Assembly (NCBI GenBank): GCA_964524515.1
Contig: CAZGEA010000001.1
Span: 124,001 to 188,000 of the forward strand
Direction of reading: 5' to 3'
Length of the DNA stretch: 64,000 bases
Source of the DNA: CAZGEA01 sp964524515
GTDB taxonomy: Bacteria; Patescibacteriota; Microgenomatia; UBA8517
Positions 17,848 through 26,084 of the stretch are shown here, one piece after another. The notes beneath the pieces were generated by a model. The model was not told the DNA's origin, did no database searches, and was given only the letters and a program-made list of their open reading frames with translations. The stretch's first letter is position 1. Every line of letters starts with the position of its first letter. The translations under genes were made by a program, and so were the position numbers.

Positions 17848-18873
17848 ATGAAGACATTCATTCAAAAGTTGATATCGCTGATGCTCATCCTTTCTCTAGT
17901 AGTGCCCTCATTGGCAAACGCTGGCGAAACAAGATATCACTGTATTGAAGGTACATACCAAGGAGACTATCACGCACCAATTGTAAGCCACCCAGAAGTT
18001 GAAGGAGATTCTGACGTTTACGATCAGCTCTGTTTAGTTCATATTGTTGGCCCAAATGGTGAAGAAACTCAGTATACGCAAATAATGCGTGCGTCGGAGC
18101 TTGTGGAAGTCTTTAAATACAATGGAGTCAAAAAGAGCAATACTTCCAATGCCCAAATTGAAGTTGGTTACAAGCAACAGGCTAAACCATCGGTTTCTAG
18201 CTATCAATATGAATGGAGACTATCAGGTTCGAGTGTTGAGAAAGAAATTCCAAAGACAACATTTGAACTGTATATGGGAGGCGATCCAACTTGGGTTTGG
18301 TTGTGGCTAGGAAGCGACAACAACTGGATTTTTGTTCCAATCGTAAATGACGTGTATTTAAATGCATACTACGTTAAATCAAATGGACAACTTGTTTCAC
18401 TGTCAGTAGTCTGTGAAGAAATGAAACTTGAAGCAAATGTTCCAATGAATCCTGAGATTACAGTATACAAAGAAGGAGGAATGGATACCCAAGGACAAGT
18501 TCGGTGCAAAACATCCCAAGGAGAAATGCCTTTATGGAAGTTACTGGCAATTTGGCAGTATCAAGGAACAAAGGTTAACCTCGACAATGGTGTTGTAAGA
18601 TTTGATCCAACATTCAGCAAAATTGCAAATGAGGTTGACTGCAAAGATCGTTTGCCGTCAGAGTGTTACACTTTTAGTAGTGAAAATTATCCCCGAGGAT
18701 CAAATGGAGTTGAAATCGGAAAATTTGGTCGATGGATCGAGAATTACCAGTATTATAATGGTCAAATCTTTGACCCAACTGGTTTTCCAGTCTTTCAAAC
18801 GGGTGAAAAAGACTTTGTCACAATAACACCCGCAGTTGTGGGGTATATTGTCCAAATTGGCCTTATTTTTTAG
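17848..18873 (+). CDS. Secreted orphan protein
   Basis: The 341-residue protein has a clear signal peptide (residues 1 to about 25, cut after ANA) and an exported domain with about ten cysteines, compatible with disulphides made by the DsbA/DsbB pair at 30.2-31.3 kb. It is not recognised. GAAAGG lies 13 bases before the ATG and a strong terminator follows, so it is a stand-alone unit. Base composition is higher in GC than core genes. Confidence 0.75.
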   Translation: MKTFIQKLISLMLILSLVVPSLANAGETRYHCIEGTYQGDYHAPIVSHPEVEGDSDVYDQLCLVHIVGPNGEETQYTQIMRASELVEVFKYNGVKKSNTSNAQIEVGYKQQAKPSVSSYQYEWRLSGSSVEKEIPKTTFELYMGGDPTWVWLWLGSDNNWIFVPIVNDVYLNAYYVKSNGQLVSLSVVCEEMKLEANVPMNPEITVYKEGGMDTQGQVRCKTSQGEMPLWKLLAIWQYQGTKVNLDNGVVRFDPTFSKIANEVDCKDRLPSECYTFSSENYPRGSNGVEIGKFGRWIENYQYYNGQIFDPTGFPVFQTGEKDFVTITPAVVGYIVQIGLIF

Positions 18874-18890
18874 TTTCTAGTGTTCCCAAT

Positions 18891-18937
18891 GCGGTATGTT
18901 TTAAAGATTAACTCTTAAAATATACCGCTATTTTTTT
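18891..18937 (+). terminator. Intrinsic terminator after the 17848-18873 gene
   Basis: GCGGTAT and ATACCGC pair, with inner TTTTAA/TTAAAA pairing, followed by a run of seven T (18931-18937). Confidence 0.85.
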
Positions 18938-18944
18938 GGGTAAT

Positions 18945-19115
18945 TTAACCCTTGTGCTGTGTTACGCGTCCAACTGAAGGCTTAAATTGATTCCCCTTTT
19001 GAAAATTTCCTCCACCAAATCTGCCTTTTCCAAACGCACTTCCACCACTAAAAATACTCGCCTTTTTCAGAGTGGGCTTTGGTTCTTCTTGTGGTTCTGT
19101 TGTGTTTTTTGGCAT
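18945..19115 (-). CDS. Small Gly/Lys-rich peptide next to the RRM gene
   Basis: A 56-residue frame opens at ATG 19115 and ends with TAA at 18945. It starts MPKNTTEPQEEPKP and continues into a Gly/Phe/Lys-rich stretch (FGKGRFGGGNF), resembling the tails of RNA-binding proteins. CATATT lies nine bases before the ATG. It is divergent from the RRM gene 85 bases away. The low-complexity sequence makes homology hard to judge; a link to RNA binding is speculative. Confidence 0.55.
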   Translation of the reverse strand: MPKNTTEPQEEPKPTLKKASIFSGGSAFGKGRFGGGNFQKGNQFKPSVGRVTQHKG

Positions 19116-19200
19116 AACCTAGCTAATATGTTAAAATACTTGTGCAAAATTAGCAATTATTAACATAATTGTATTCTGCTTAGAAAGGAGAAAAAAGTAT

Positions 19201-19464
19201 ATGATGACTAAATTATTTGTAGGAAACTTAGAGTTTTCAGTTACAAGCGAAGAGCTTAAAGAAGCATTTGCTCAAGCTGGAAGCGTAGTTGACGCAGCAG
19301 TTATTACAGACAAGATGACAGGACGAAGTAGAGGTTTCGGATTTGTGGAAATGAGTTCTGAGGAGGAAGCAAACAAGTCTATTGAATTGTTAAATGGCAA
19401 AGACTTAAAAGGTCGCCAAATTAACGTAAGCATTGCTCGTCCAAGAGAAGAAAACAGAAATTAA
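19201..19464 (+). CDS. RRM-type RNA-binding protein
   Basis: The 87-residue protein is a single RNA-recognition motif, with RNP2 LFVGNL (residues 5-10) and RNP1 RGFGFVEM (about 45-52). Such bacterial proteins bind single-stranded RNA and are often cold-induced. Two ATGs lie in tandem (19201, 19204); AAAGGAG about ten bases upstream serves either. The Gly-rich tail often seen in this family is missing here, but a separate Gly-rich peptide is encoded divergently. Confidence 0.93.
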   Translation: MMTKLFVGNLEFSVTSEELKEAFAQAGSVVDAAVITDKMTGRSRGFGFVEMSSEEEANKSIELLNGKDLKGRQINVSIARPREENRN

Positions 19465-19511
19465 TTTTTCTGGTTTTTTTACCCAACTATTCCCGCGAAA
19501 GCGGGATTTTT
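19455..19511 (+). terminator. Tandem terminators after the RRM gene
   Basis: CAGAAA/TTTCTG spanning the stop codon is followed by seven T. Immediately after, CCCGC-GAAA-GCGGG (19492-19505) is followed by five T. Two hairpins in series suggest strong termination. Confidence 0.8.
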
Positions 19512-19515
19512 GGTG

Positions 19516-19854
19516 TTAGGGCTTTGTACTATGTTCCAAGAATGAAGTAACAAGTGTCAAAAGAATCGACGCAATAGATGCAACCACAAAACTGGAAATT
19601 TCAAATCCAGGAACTATTGAAGATACTCCCCATAAAAGAAATACATTAATAAAAAATGCAAAAACACCAAGTGTCAAAATACTAATTGGAAGTGCAATGA
19701 TTTGTAAAATTGGTCTTATGAATGTATTTACTACTCCCAATAAAATTGCTGCAACAACAGCAGCTTGTGGACTGGCTACAATAAAACCTGGCAAAACATA
19801 TGCAACTACAAGAAGAGAAATAGTATTAATTGCAATTTTGGCAAATAATTTCAT
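19516..19854 (-). CDS. Phage-holin-family-4-like membrane protein
   Basis: The 112-residue protein has four hydrophobic segments and the motif VLLGVVNTFIRPIL-like (AILLGVVNTFIRPILQ), typical of the widespread YvlD/phage holin family 4 (PF04020). Most members are chromosomal membrane proteins of unknown role rather than true holins. The ATG at 19854 is preferred over the longer frame to 19899. It follows the hydrolase gene by 13 bases in a likely operon. Confidence 0.85.
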   Translation of the reverse strand: MKLFAKIAINTISLLVVAYVLPGFIVASPQAAVVAAILLGVVNTFIRPILQIIALPISILTLGVFAFFINVFLLWGVSSIVPGFEISSFVVASIASILLTLVTSFLEHSTKP

Positions 19855-19867
19855 GAGTATATATTCA

Positions 19868-20869
19868 TTATAAGTATTTCTTGAAAAATTCCAAGTCACG
19901 ATTTACAACATCATTCCAAGAAGGCTGTAAATTATGATCTGCTCCCGGATATTTATAATAAGTTATATCCTTTTCAATTGATTTCATTTTATTATAAAAT
20001 TCACTGCTCCACTCCCAATTGACAGCATCATCATTTGTCCCCTGATGAAGCTGAATTGGTGCATTAATCTTATCTAGATAATTAGTAAAAGAATACAAAT
20101 CAGTATCATAAAGTTCTTCAAATTTTGCCAATTCACCCCTCAAAAATTTCCCTCCATCTACACTTTCATCTGTAAAATACAAAATTGAATATGGAAATGG
20201 TTTGGTAACAGGTGCCCATAAAGTTGTTGGGTAATTCACACCAGTTGTCTCCAATGTTGTCAAAGCAATTTGTCCGCCATTTGAATGTGCCCAAATAAAA
20301 ACATTATTTTTATTCCACTTATTAATTGTTGATAAAGATTTAATGGTTTCAATTGCAGTTGTATAAGTTTGGAATCTAGTTTCAAAAACGTTTCCAGCTT
20401 CAGTATCACTTTCGGCATACCCAAAAAAATCAGGAGCAACTGTTATAAATCCATTTGATGCAAATACCTCCCCAGCACGCCTTGTGCCGACCCCTGTTGA
20501 ATAAATTGTCGGGTCCACATATCCACGAAACATTACAACAATTGGAAAATTGCCCTCTCCTTTTGGAATATTAATAAGGCCTGTAACTGTTTTACTTTTT
20601 TGATTTGAAAAAGTAGGATCAAACGTCTGTTTGTACATGTAAGAATTATATTTTTCGTTTTCGCTTAATAATTTATCAATTTTAATTTCAGAAATTGCTA
20701 CAGTTGCAGAAGTTAATGAATCAATAGAATATTTATCAAAAATACGAGGTGCTGGAGTTGGAGTTGGCAATAGCTTCTCATAAGCTGGAGCAATTTTATC
20801 TCGGAATATAAAACCAAAACAAAAAGAAACCAAACTTGCAGTAAATATAAAAAACACAAACCTTTTCAT
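19868..20869 (-). CDS. Membrane-anchored alpha/beta hydrolase
   Basis: The 333-residue protein has an N-terminal signal anchor (about 4-22) and an exported alpha/beta-hydrolase domain. The nucleophile Ser lies in AHSNGG, the acid Asp in GTNDDAV and the His in GADHNL, so the triad is complete. It resembles dienelactone-hydrolase or acyl-peptidase-like esterases. It starts one base after the stop of the Nramp-like gene and is followed by the holin-like gene. The natural ester or peptide substrate is unknown. Confidence 0.88.
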   Translation of the reverse strand: MKRFVFFIFTASLVSFCFGFIFRDKIAPAYEKLLPTPTPAPRIFDKYSIDSLTSATVAISEIKIDKLLSENEKYNSYMYKQTFDPTFSNQKSKTVTGLINIPKGEGNFPIVVMFRGYVDPTIYSTGVGTRRAGEVFASNGFITVAPDFFGYAESDTEAGNVFETRFQTYTTAIETIKSLSTINKWNKNNVFIWAHSNGGQIALTTLETTGVNYPTTLWAPVTKPFPYSILYFTDESVDGGKFLRGELAKFEELYDTDLYSFTNYLDKINAPIQLHQGTNDDAVNWEWSSEFYNKMKSIEKDITYYKYPGADHNLQPSWNDVVNRDLEFFKKYL

Positions 20870-20870
20870 G

Positions 20871-22253
20871 TTAAAAAATTTTCTGGAGATTCAAAATTAT
20901 CGTAAACAAACAAAATCCACCATAAAACAAAAACGCCAACAGTGTGGTAAATACTCTAATTCCAGATGGTCTGGTTGCCCTTGATAATTCAGTGGTATTA
21001 AGTCGCCAAATAAGCCCAGTATAAACAAACATTGAAAAAGCATTTAATATTCCAGATATAACCAATAATGCCAATGGTTCAGTAAACCCAAGTGAAAAAA
21101 TAATTATACCTGCAATAATCTGTACCCAAAGTAATATAAAAAAATACAAAGAAATCTTTCTTGTTGGAAATAATTTTTTGTTTGCCAAATATAGATTCTC
21201 ACTCATTATTCGAGCATTTGATCCATAAACTGCAAATTGAGTTCCAAATAGCATCAAAGATGCCATGACCAGGAAAAAGCTTCCCAAAAATGGCAATGTT
21301 CTCTCTCCAATCACGCGGGCTTCAAGTAACATAAAATTAATGCTAGTTGATGCATTTTGATTTCCATAAACAGTTGAATGTGCCAAAAGCATCAAAAGCA
21401 TCATTGTGAATGCACCAGTTAGCAAAAACACAATCGCGTGTTCAATATTAATTCGTCTCCACCAAATTCTAAATCTCAAAAGGTTTTGTGCATTTTCTTC
21501 AAATCTAGTTTCAGTCAATTCAACATTTTCTTTTGCACCCATTAATAAATTGGTAATTTTGCCGCTATACATTCCCATTCCATATCCTTTTTCGCGAATG
21601 TACAAAGATTGTGCCAAATTAAGATTTCCTCCAGCTCCAGCATATGCCAATGCAGTTAAAAAAGTAGCAATTGGAATTGTAGCGGGCAGTAAGTAATAAT
21701 TTTCACCAATCCCCAAAATTCCTTTTGATAACGCCTCGTAATTGGGAGTTCTAGCAAACAAAATCGTAATCAAAAAAATAAACGGCACACCAACTAATAT
21801 AATTGCCTTTTGTACTCGCTCTTGGGTTTTGTAAACAATTTTTCCAAAACTATATAAAACTCCCAATAATAAGAGGAGTCCAATTCCAAGTGCTGGTGAA
21901 TATTTCAAATTAAATGCAGCCGAAAGCGCAGTTGCAGAAGATGCCATTATTCCAGGCCACATCCAAGGAACAAAAGTAGATAACATAAACCAATAAGGCA
22001 CCCATTTTCCAAACTTTGTTGTAAGACCCGCAAAAATTGACTCCCCTCGCACCAATGTATATCTTTCAATTTCCATATTAATAAAAAATTGAAATGTAAT
22101 TCCAATAATTGCAGCCCAAGCTATTCCCAAACCAAAATTTGAAGCCAAATATGGCCACAAAATCAATTCTCCAGACCCCAAGCCTACACCCAAAATAATA
22201 AAAGATGGTCCAAGTAGTTTACGAAGTGGTAATGGTTTTGGAAATTCCTTCAT
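20871..22253 (-). CDS. Nramp-like metal/cation transporter, divergent TM1
   Basis: The 460-residue protein has about eleven membrane helices in the Nramp order. In classical Nramp the first helix carries DPGN for Mn2+/Fe2+ binding; here the equivalent segment reads GLGSGEL. The TM6 metal-binding MPH is also not evident. It therefore belongs to a divergent Nramp-related branch and metal specificity should not be assumed. It heads an operon with the hydrolase and holin-like genes. Confidence 0.8.
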   Translation of the reverse strand: MKEFPKPLPLRKLLGPSFIILGVGLGSGELILWPYLASNFGLGIAWAAIIGITFQFFINMEIERYTLVRGESIFAGLTTKFGKWVPYWFMLSTFVPWMWPGIMASSATALSAAFNLKYSPALGIGLLLLLGVLYSFGKIVYKTQERVQKAIILVGVPFIFLITILFARTPNYEALSKGILGIGENYYLLPATIPIATFLTALAYAGAGGNLNLAQSLYIREKGYGMGMYSGKITNLLMGAKENVELTETRFEENAQNLLRFRIWWRRINIEHAIVFLLTGAFTMMLLMLLAHSTVYGNQNASTSINFMLLEARVIGERTLPFLGSFFLVMASLMLFGTQFAVYGSNARIMSENLYLANKKLFPTRKISLYFFILLWVQIIAGIIIFSLGFTEPLALLVISGILNAFSMFVYTGLIWRLNTTELSRATRPSGIRVFTTLLAFLFYGGFCLFTIILNLQKIF

Positions 22254-22266
22254 TTAATCTATTTAA

Positions 22267-22279
22267 ATTATATTATAAT
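22267..22279. promoter_or_regulatory. Overlapping divergent -10 boxes
   Basis: TATAAT on the plus strand (22274-22279) faces the 36-residue peptide gene. On the minus strand TATAAT occurs twice (22267-22272, 22272-22277) toward the Nramp-like gene. The two directions share bases. Confidence 0.6.
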
Positions 22280-22315
22280 CTAAACTTGATCGCACGAATT
22301 TGATAAGGATTAAAT

Positions 22316-22426
22316 ATGTCGACCAAGAAAAGATTTCGCGGATACACGTATCCCATTAATCCAAATTTCATTTTCAGGAGATGGAAAATTTATCATTGGA
22401 TAATGCGTTTGCATAGAAGAATTTAA
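22316..22426 (+). CDS. 36-residue basic peptide
   Basis: The frame ATG 22316 to TAA 22426 encodes a very basic peptide rich in Arg, Lys, Trp and Tyr (start MSTKKRFRGYTYPINPNF, end MRLHRRI). AAGGAT lies six bases before the ATG and TATAAT about 37 bases before it, so it has a complete expression signal. It may bind nucleic acid or membranes, judged only from charge. It is too short for family assignment. Confidence 0.55.
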   Translation: MSTKKRFRGYTYPINPNFIFRRWKIYHWIMRLHRRI

Positions 22427-22437
22427 AAACAAAAAAA

Positions 22438-22478
22438 GGCGAGCTGTTTTGGAGATTTGATTCCCAAGAAAGCTCGCC
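22438..22478 (-). terminator. Intrinsic terminator after the 22494-23309 gene
   Basis: GGCGAGCT pairs with AGCTCGCC, and on the minus strand a run of seven T follows. An inner TTGGGA/TCTCCAA pairing is also possible. It may also stop plus-strand transcription from the 36-residue gene. Confidence 0.85.
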
Positions 22479-22493
22479 GCCTCATTTAACTAA

Positions 22494-23309
22494 TTAATAA
22501 AAATTACTAAAGCCTCGTCGGTTTGTGCATTTTGGATGAGCAATTTTGTGTTGCTTCCAAATCGAATGCATTTGCCGCAATCGTCCTCCTAGATTATATG
22601 GATCAATCTGAAATGAAACTGTATGATCTCCATCACAGGTAAAATACATATCTTTCAATTGATCACCAAGATCAACTCCATCTGGACGCTCAACTTCAAC
22701 ATCCTGCCAGCCCACAGAGTTAATCTTCAGATACACAATGTGATATTGTGCTTCTCCCCACCCTGTCAAAAACGCCAAAGTGTTTTGCGCTGACAAAATT
22801 TGATTACCCGTCGCATCTGGCTGTGTTTGAACAAGTAGTGCTTCTTGGAATTGCTCCATTTGGTGATAATTCAAAGCACTCCATGTAACAATCTTTTTAT
22901 CCGTGTGGTCAGTTGTAACACATTCGATTACAACCACGACATCATTACGATCATTATCCATGTATTCAAAAAGCGGCCCTGGCTGATAAAAGCGGTTATT
23001 TCGATTGATGGTGTTTGAAATAGCACTCCTTTCAGCTTCAAGACATCGCTCCACAAAATCTTGATTTGGGTCTTTGAGAGCTAAGTATCTTGTCTCACTT
23101 AGCATTATCTCAGTGGCTGATGGATTTCTTCCATTAAAAACCATGATAATTCCTTTTTCATGGTTATAAATCATACAGCCGCCATTTTGAGAACTCTGCA
23201 TTTTAATGCGCACCGGGTCATAAGCGTGAAATGACCAAGTAGCACCAAAACCAACACTGTTCATTAAAAAATTTAATGCTTGGTCAGTCGGTGTTGTAAC
23301 CTGATTCAT
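22494..23309 (-). CDS. Orphan cassette protein, soluble
   Basis: The 271-residue protein is not recognised. It has no signal peptide or membrane segment and is rich in aromatic and polar residues. GGAGG lies five bases before the ATG. The leader starts TATAATTGCTGGCACATTTT, carrying the GCACATTTT word found in other orphan-gene leaders. It is a single-gene unit with a strong terminator. Base composition is richer in GC than nearby core genes. Confidence 0.75.
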   Translation of the reverse strand: MNQVTTPTDQALNFLMNSVGFGATWSFHAYDPVRIKMQSSQNGGCMIYNHEKGIIMVFNGRNPSATEIMLSETRYLALKDPNQDFVERCLEAERSAISNTINRNNRFYQPGPLFEYMDNDRNDVVVVIECVTTDHTDKKIVTWSALNYHQMEQFQEALLVQTQPDATGNQILSAQNTLAFLTGWGEAQYHIVYLKINSVGWQDVEVERPDGVDLGDQLKDMYFTCDGDHTVSFQIDPYNLGGRLRQMHSIWKQHKIAHPKCTNRRGFSNFY

Positions 23310-23453
23310 ATATCCTCCAAACAGACTTGCGTGCTTTAGTTAAAAATGTGCCAGCAATTATATCATTATTATAGGGTTATTAAAATAAATTAATAAAATT
23401 AATAATTTCTATATTGACTTCGGTTTTAGTTCGGTATAAATTTATTCTTACAA

Positions 23454-23702
23454 ATGACCCAAAAAATTGACGAAGCAGTATCAGTTTCATTAACTTACGA
23501 TTCAACTAAAGGAACAGTTTCTCCACGTGCCATCGCTTGGAAAAATAAGCTTTATCCAGTCACCCGTGTCGGTCTTCACCACACTTATCTCAAAGGCTCC
23601 ACACTATTCCATGTTTTCTCTTGTGTCACCCCAACAATTTTTGTTCGATTAGTTCTAAATACGCAAACTCTGCATTGGAAATTAGAAGAAGTAATAGCTT
23701 AA
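23454..23702 (+). CDS. Small protein coupled to the Y-family polymerase
   Basis: The 82-residue protein is rich in beta-strand-like aromatic patterns and ends seven bases before the polymerase gene. It loosely resembles the DUF6504-type proteins found beside Y-family polymerases in other bacteria (from memory; a profile search is needed). TATAAA lies about 13 bases before the ATG. By context it may assist translesion synthesis. Confidence 0.65.
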   Translation: MTQKIDEAVSVSLTYDSTKGTVSPRAIAWKNKLYPVTRVGLHHTYLKGSTLFHVFSCVTPTIFVRLVLNTQTLHWKLEEVIA

Positions 23703-23709
23703 AAAGATA

Positions 23710-24963
23710 ATGGATAGCCAAACTGATTTTCAAAATCTTCCCTTCAAAACTAAAGAAACAAATATCATGCATATTGATATAAATTCTTGCTTTGCAACAA
23801 TTGAGCAACAAGCAAATCCCAGGCTTCGTTATAAACCATTAGTTGTTGCAGCTTATGCATCAAAAGGCGGCTGTATTTTAGCAGCATCAATCGAAGCCAA
23901 AAAAGATTATGGAATTAAAACTGGTATGCGGGTGGGAGATGCACAAAAATTATGCCCAAATATTTTAGTTTTATCTCCAGATCCAGATAAATATCGTTTT
24001 GTTCACAAACAATTTAGAAAAATTTTAAATAAATACACCCCACATCCAGTCCCTAAATCAATTGATGAATTCGTCTGTGATTTTTCAAATCTGCCAATTA
24101 AAAATCATTTTTCAATGAATCAAATTGGGGAAAAAATCAAAGTAGACATCAAACAAATAATCGGAGACTATATAACAGTTTCAGTTGGCATTGGCCCAAA
24201 TAGGTTTTTGGCCAAAACTGCAGCAGGATTAATCAAACCAAATGGCCTGGAAACCATTAATTCTCAAAATTTCCTCTCAGTTTACGAGAAGCTCAAATTA
24301 ACCGATCTTTGTGGTATAAGTACCCGAAATGAAATTCGCCTAAAGCTCAAAGGTATCAATACAGTCACAGATATGTACAAAAGCCCTTTGTGGCGCCTTA
24401 AAATCGCTTTTGGGGGCATCTCAGGGCTTTATTGGTATCTAAGGCTTCGGGGATGGGAAATAGACTCAGTTGATTGGGGGCGCAAAAGCTATGGCAATTC
24501 CTATGCCCTGCCCAAACCTTTCTCTAAAGTTCACGAATTATCCCCCATTTTGACCAAATTAACACAAAAAACAGGTACCAGGCTTCGTCGTGCAGGGTAT
24601 ATGGCTGGTGGTATTCATTTAGCTCTCTATTTTAGAGATCACACCTATTTTGCACACGGAGAAAAATTAAATCATAATTTATATGATTCGGTAGACATTT
24701 TCAAAGAAGCAAATAGGCTTTTACAAAAAGGTGTATGTGGTAAACCAGTTAGAAATATTGCAGTTTCTTGTTTTGCCCTATCCAAAAAAGATCATCTTCA
24801 ATTAAATCTTTTTCAAAACGAAATAAGAAAAGAATCAAAAGTAAAAGCGGTTGATAAAATCAATCAGAAATTAGGAAATTTTACAGTAGCTCCAGCTCGA
24901 ATGGTTTTAGAAGGCGACAAAGTATTAGATCGAATAGCTTTTGGTGGAGTTAAGGAATTATAA
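23710..24963 (+). CDS. dinB: Y-family DNA polymerase (DNA polymerase IV-like)
   Basis: The 417-residue protein has the Y-family catalytic carboxylates: Asp23 in MHIDINS and Asp119-Glu120 in SIDEF. The palm/fingers region is followed by a helix-hairpin-helix thumb and a little-finger domain; the C-terminal LNLF motif could bind the sliding clamp. It copies past damaged bases with low fidelity. It is co-transcribed with the small upstream gene and its last 14 bases overlap the convergent DUF192 gene. An alternative start is Met20. Confidence 0.92.
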   Translation: MDSQTDFQNLPFKTKETNIMHIDINSCFATIEQQANPRLRYKPLVVAAYASKGGCILAASIEAKKDYGIKTGMRVGDAQKLCPNILVLSPDPDKYRFVHKQFRKILNKYTPHPVPKSIDEFVCDFSNLPIKNHFSMNQIGEKIKVDIKQIIGDYITVSVGIGPNRFLAKTAAGLIKPNGLETINSQNFLSVYEKLKLTDLCGISTRNEIRLKLKGINTVTDMYKSPLWRLKIAFGGISGLYWYLRLRGWEIDSVDWGRKSYGNSYALPKPFSKVHELSPILTKLTQKTGTRLRRAGYMAGGIHLALYFRDHTYFAHGEKLNHNLYDSVDIFKEANRLLQKGVCGKPVRNIAVSCFALSKKDHLQLNLFQNEIRKESKVKAVDKINQKLGNFTVAPARMVLEGDKVLDRIAFGGVKEL

Positions 24964-25450
24964 CTTCATCCCCTACTTTAATGTCATATCTTTGAGCAAA
25001 TCCCCCAGCAGTTTCAAGTACATAGTCAACTGGGTCATTAGATGGATAAAGAGGCAATTGATTGTCAGGTGTCGAAGGTGATGGAACTGGCAAATTTGCA
25101 CTAATTTGTTTTACTTTTCCATCATTAATCCAAAATATATCAAGTGACATCAAAGTCCCCTTCATCCAAAAAGTCTGCCTTGTGTCCTTTACTGGGAAAA
25201 CAAAAAGCATTCCTTCATCATCAGTCATCGATGCCACTCCACCTAATCCTTTTTGAAGTTCTTCACTGGTTTTTGCAACTTTTACATTCAAATTTTTATT
25301 TTTAATTTTTACAATAGTAGCCGCCTTTGGTGTAGTTGATGGGCTAGGTGCAATAACTGGTGGTGTTCTTTTTAGAAAAATTCCAACAACTAAAAGCCCA
25401 ATCAAAACAATAAAAATAGGAATAATTGGAGATTCTTTAATACTGTTCAT
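24950..25450 (-). CDS. DUF192 family protein, membrane-anchored
   Basis: The 166-residue protein has one N-terminal helix (about 10-27) and an extracytoplasmic DUF192 domain, recognised by ELQKGLGGV, MLFVF and TFWMKGTLMSLDIFWI. The biochemical role of the family is unknown. Its ATG overlaps the stop of a 38-residue membrane peptide gene (ATGA), and a 29-residue one lies before that. The 3' end overlaps dinB by 14 bases. Confidence 0.88.
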   Translation of the reverse strand: MNSIKESPIIPIFIVLIGLLVVGIFLKRTPPVIAPSPSTTPKAATIVKIKNKNLNVKVAKTSEELQKGLGGVASMTDDEGMLFVFPVKDTRQTFWMKGTLMSLDIFWINDGKVKQISANLPVPSPSTPDNQLPLYPSNDPVDYVLETAGGFAQRYDIKVGDEVIIP

Positions 25451-25563
25451 GATAATGCAAAAAATACTACCAATAAAAATGAAAAAACTACAGCAGGAAT
25501 TAATAACAAAAATACATGATTAGGGTGTCCATCTGCCGAAAAAGAATGTAAAATCTTAGACAT
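25447..25563 (-). CDS. 38-residue single-helix membrane peptide
   Basis: The peptide starts MSKILHSFSADGHPNH and continues into one hydrophobic helix that runs to the C-terminus. Its TGA stop overlaps the DUF192 start codon (ATGA), a hallmark of coupled translation. The ATG is only two bases after the stop of the 29-residue peptide. No family is recognised. It may be a partner or regulator of the DUF192 protein. Confidence 0.55.
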   Translation of the reverse strand: MSKILHSFSADGHPNHVFLLLIPAVVFSFLLVVFFALS

Positions 25564-25565
25564 TT

Positions 25566-25655
25566 TTATCTTGCAACCAAGATTATATAACAAGAAATAA
25601 TTATCGCTGAGCAAAGTAAAACCAAATAATTAAAATGTTTACGATTTTTAGTCAT
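25566..25655 (-). CDS. 29-residue single-helix membrane peptide
   Basis: The peptide has a basic start (MTKNRKHFNY) and a hydrophobic helix to residue 28, predicting a small inner-membrane protein with N-terminus inside. TATACT (25670-25675) lies 14 bases before the ATG, so this is the first gene of a three-gene unit ending in DUF192. Evidence is position, spacing and the membrane pattern. Confidence 0.5.
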   Translation of the reverse strand: MTKNRKHFNYLVLLCSAIIISCYIILVAR

Positions 25656-25723
25656 AATCCAGTTTAATCAGTATAAATAATATCTGCAATAGTTACTTCA
25701 GTCTTAAAGCATCCAAAAAATTT

Positions 25724-25777
25724 AAACCCCTTGGTAGTCAGTTGCTTTATGTGCAGCTTACTTTCTCAAAGGGGTTT
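25724..25777 (-). terminator. Intrinsic terminator after the 25783-25992 gene
   Basis: AAACCCCTT pairs with AAAGGGGTTT across a large loop, and T residues follow on the minus strand. Confidence 0.7.
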
Positions 25778-25782
25778 ATTGT

Positions 25783-25992
25783 TTAACTTTGCAATTGAAT
25801 TTGCTTTGGCAGTTCCTGTTGCTGAACCAAAACTGGAACAAACAAAGTTTCTGCTTCTGTTATCCATTTTGGTTGCCCCACAATTACTTGTTCTGAAAAC
25901 AAAAAATCAAACCAAAGCGAAAGTGGTGCCTGTTGTGGCATGTTTCCCATCTGACCACTCTGGTCGTTTATCTCAATAACAATATTGTTCAT
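25783..25992 (-). CDS. Small orphan cassette protein
   Basis: The 69-residue protein starts at ATG 25992, supported by AGGAG eight bases upstream; the longer frame to 26031 runs through the leader. It is soluble, Gln- and aromatic-rich and not recognised. The leader starts at TATAAT (near 26033) and contains GCACATT, as in the leaders of other orphan genes. A terminator follows directly. Confidence 0.7.
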   Translation of the reverse strand: MNNIVIEINDQSGQMGNMPQQAPLSLWFDFLFSEQVIVGQPKWITEAETLFVPVLVQQQELPKQIQLQS

Positions 25993-26084
25993 TGCAAATT
26001 CTCCTATCCAATGTGCCTTGTCGATACACAATTATAGCAATAAACTACAATAAAGACTAAAATATACCAATTACTCGCCCAAAT

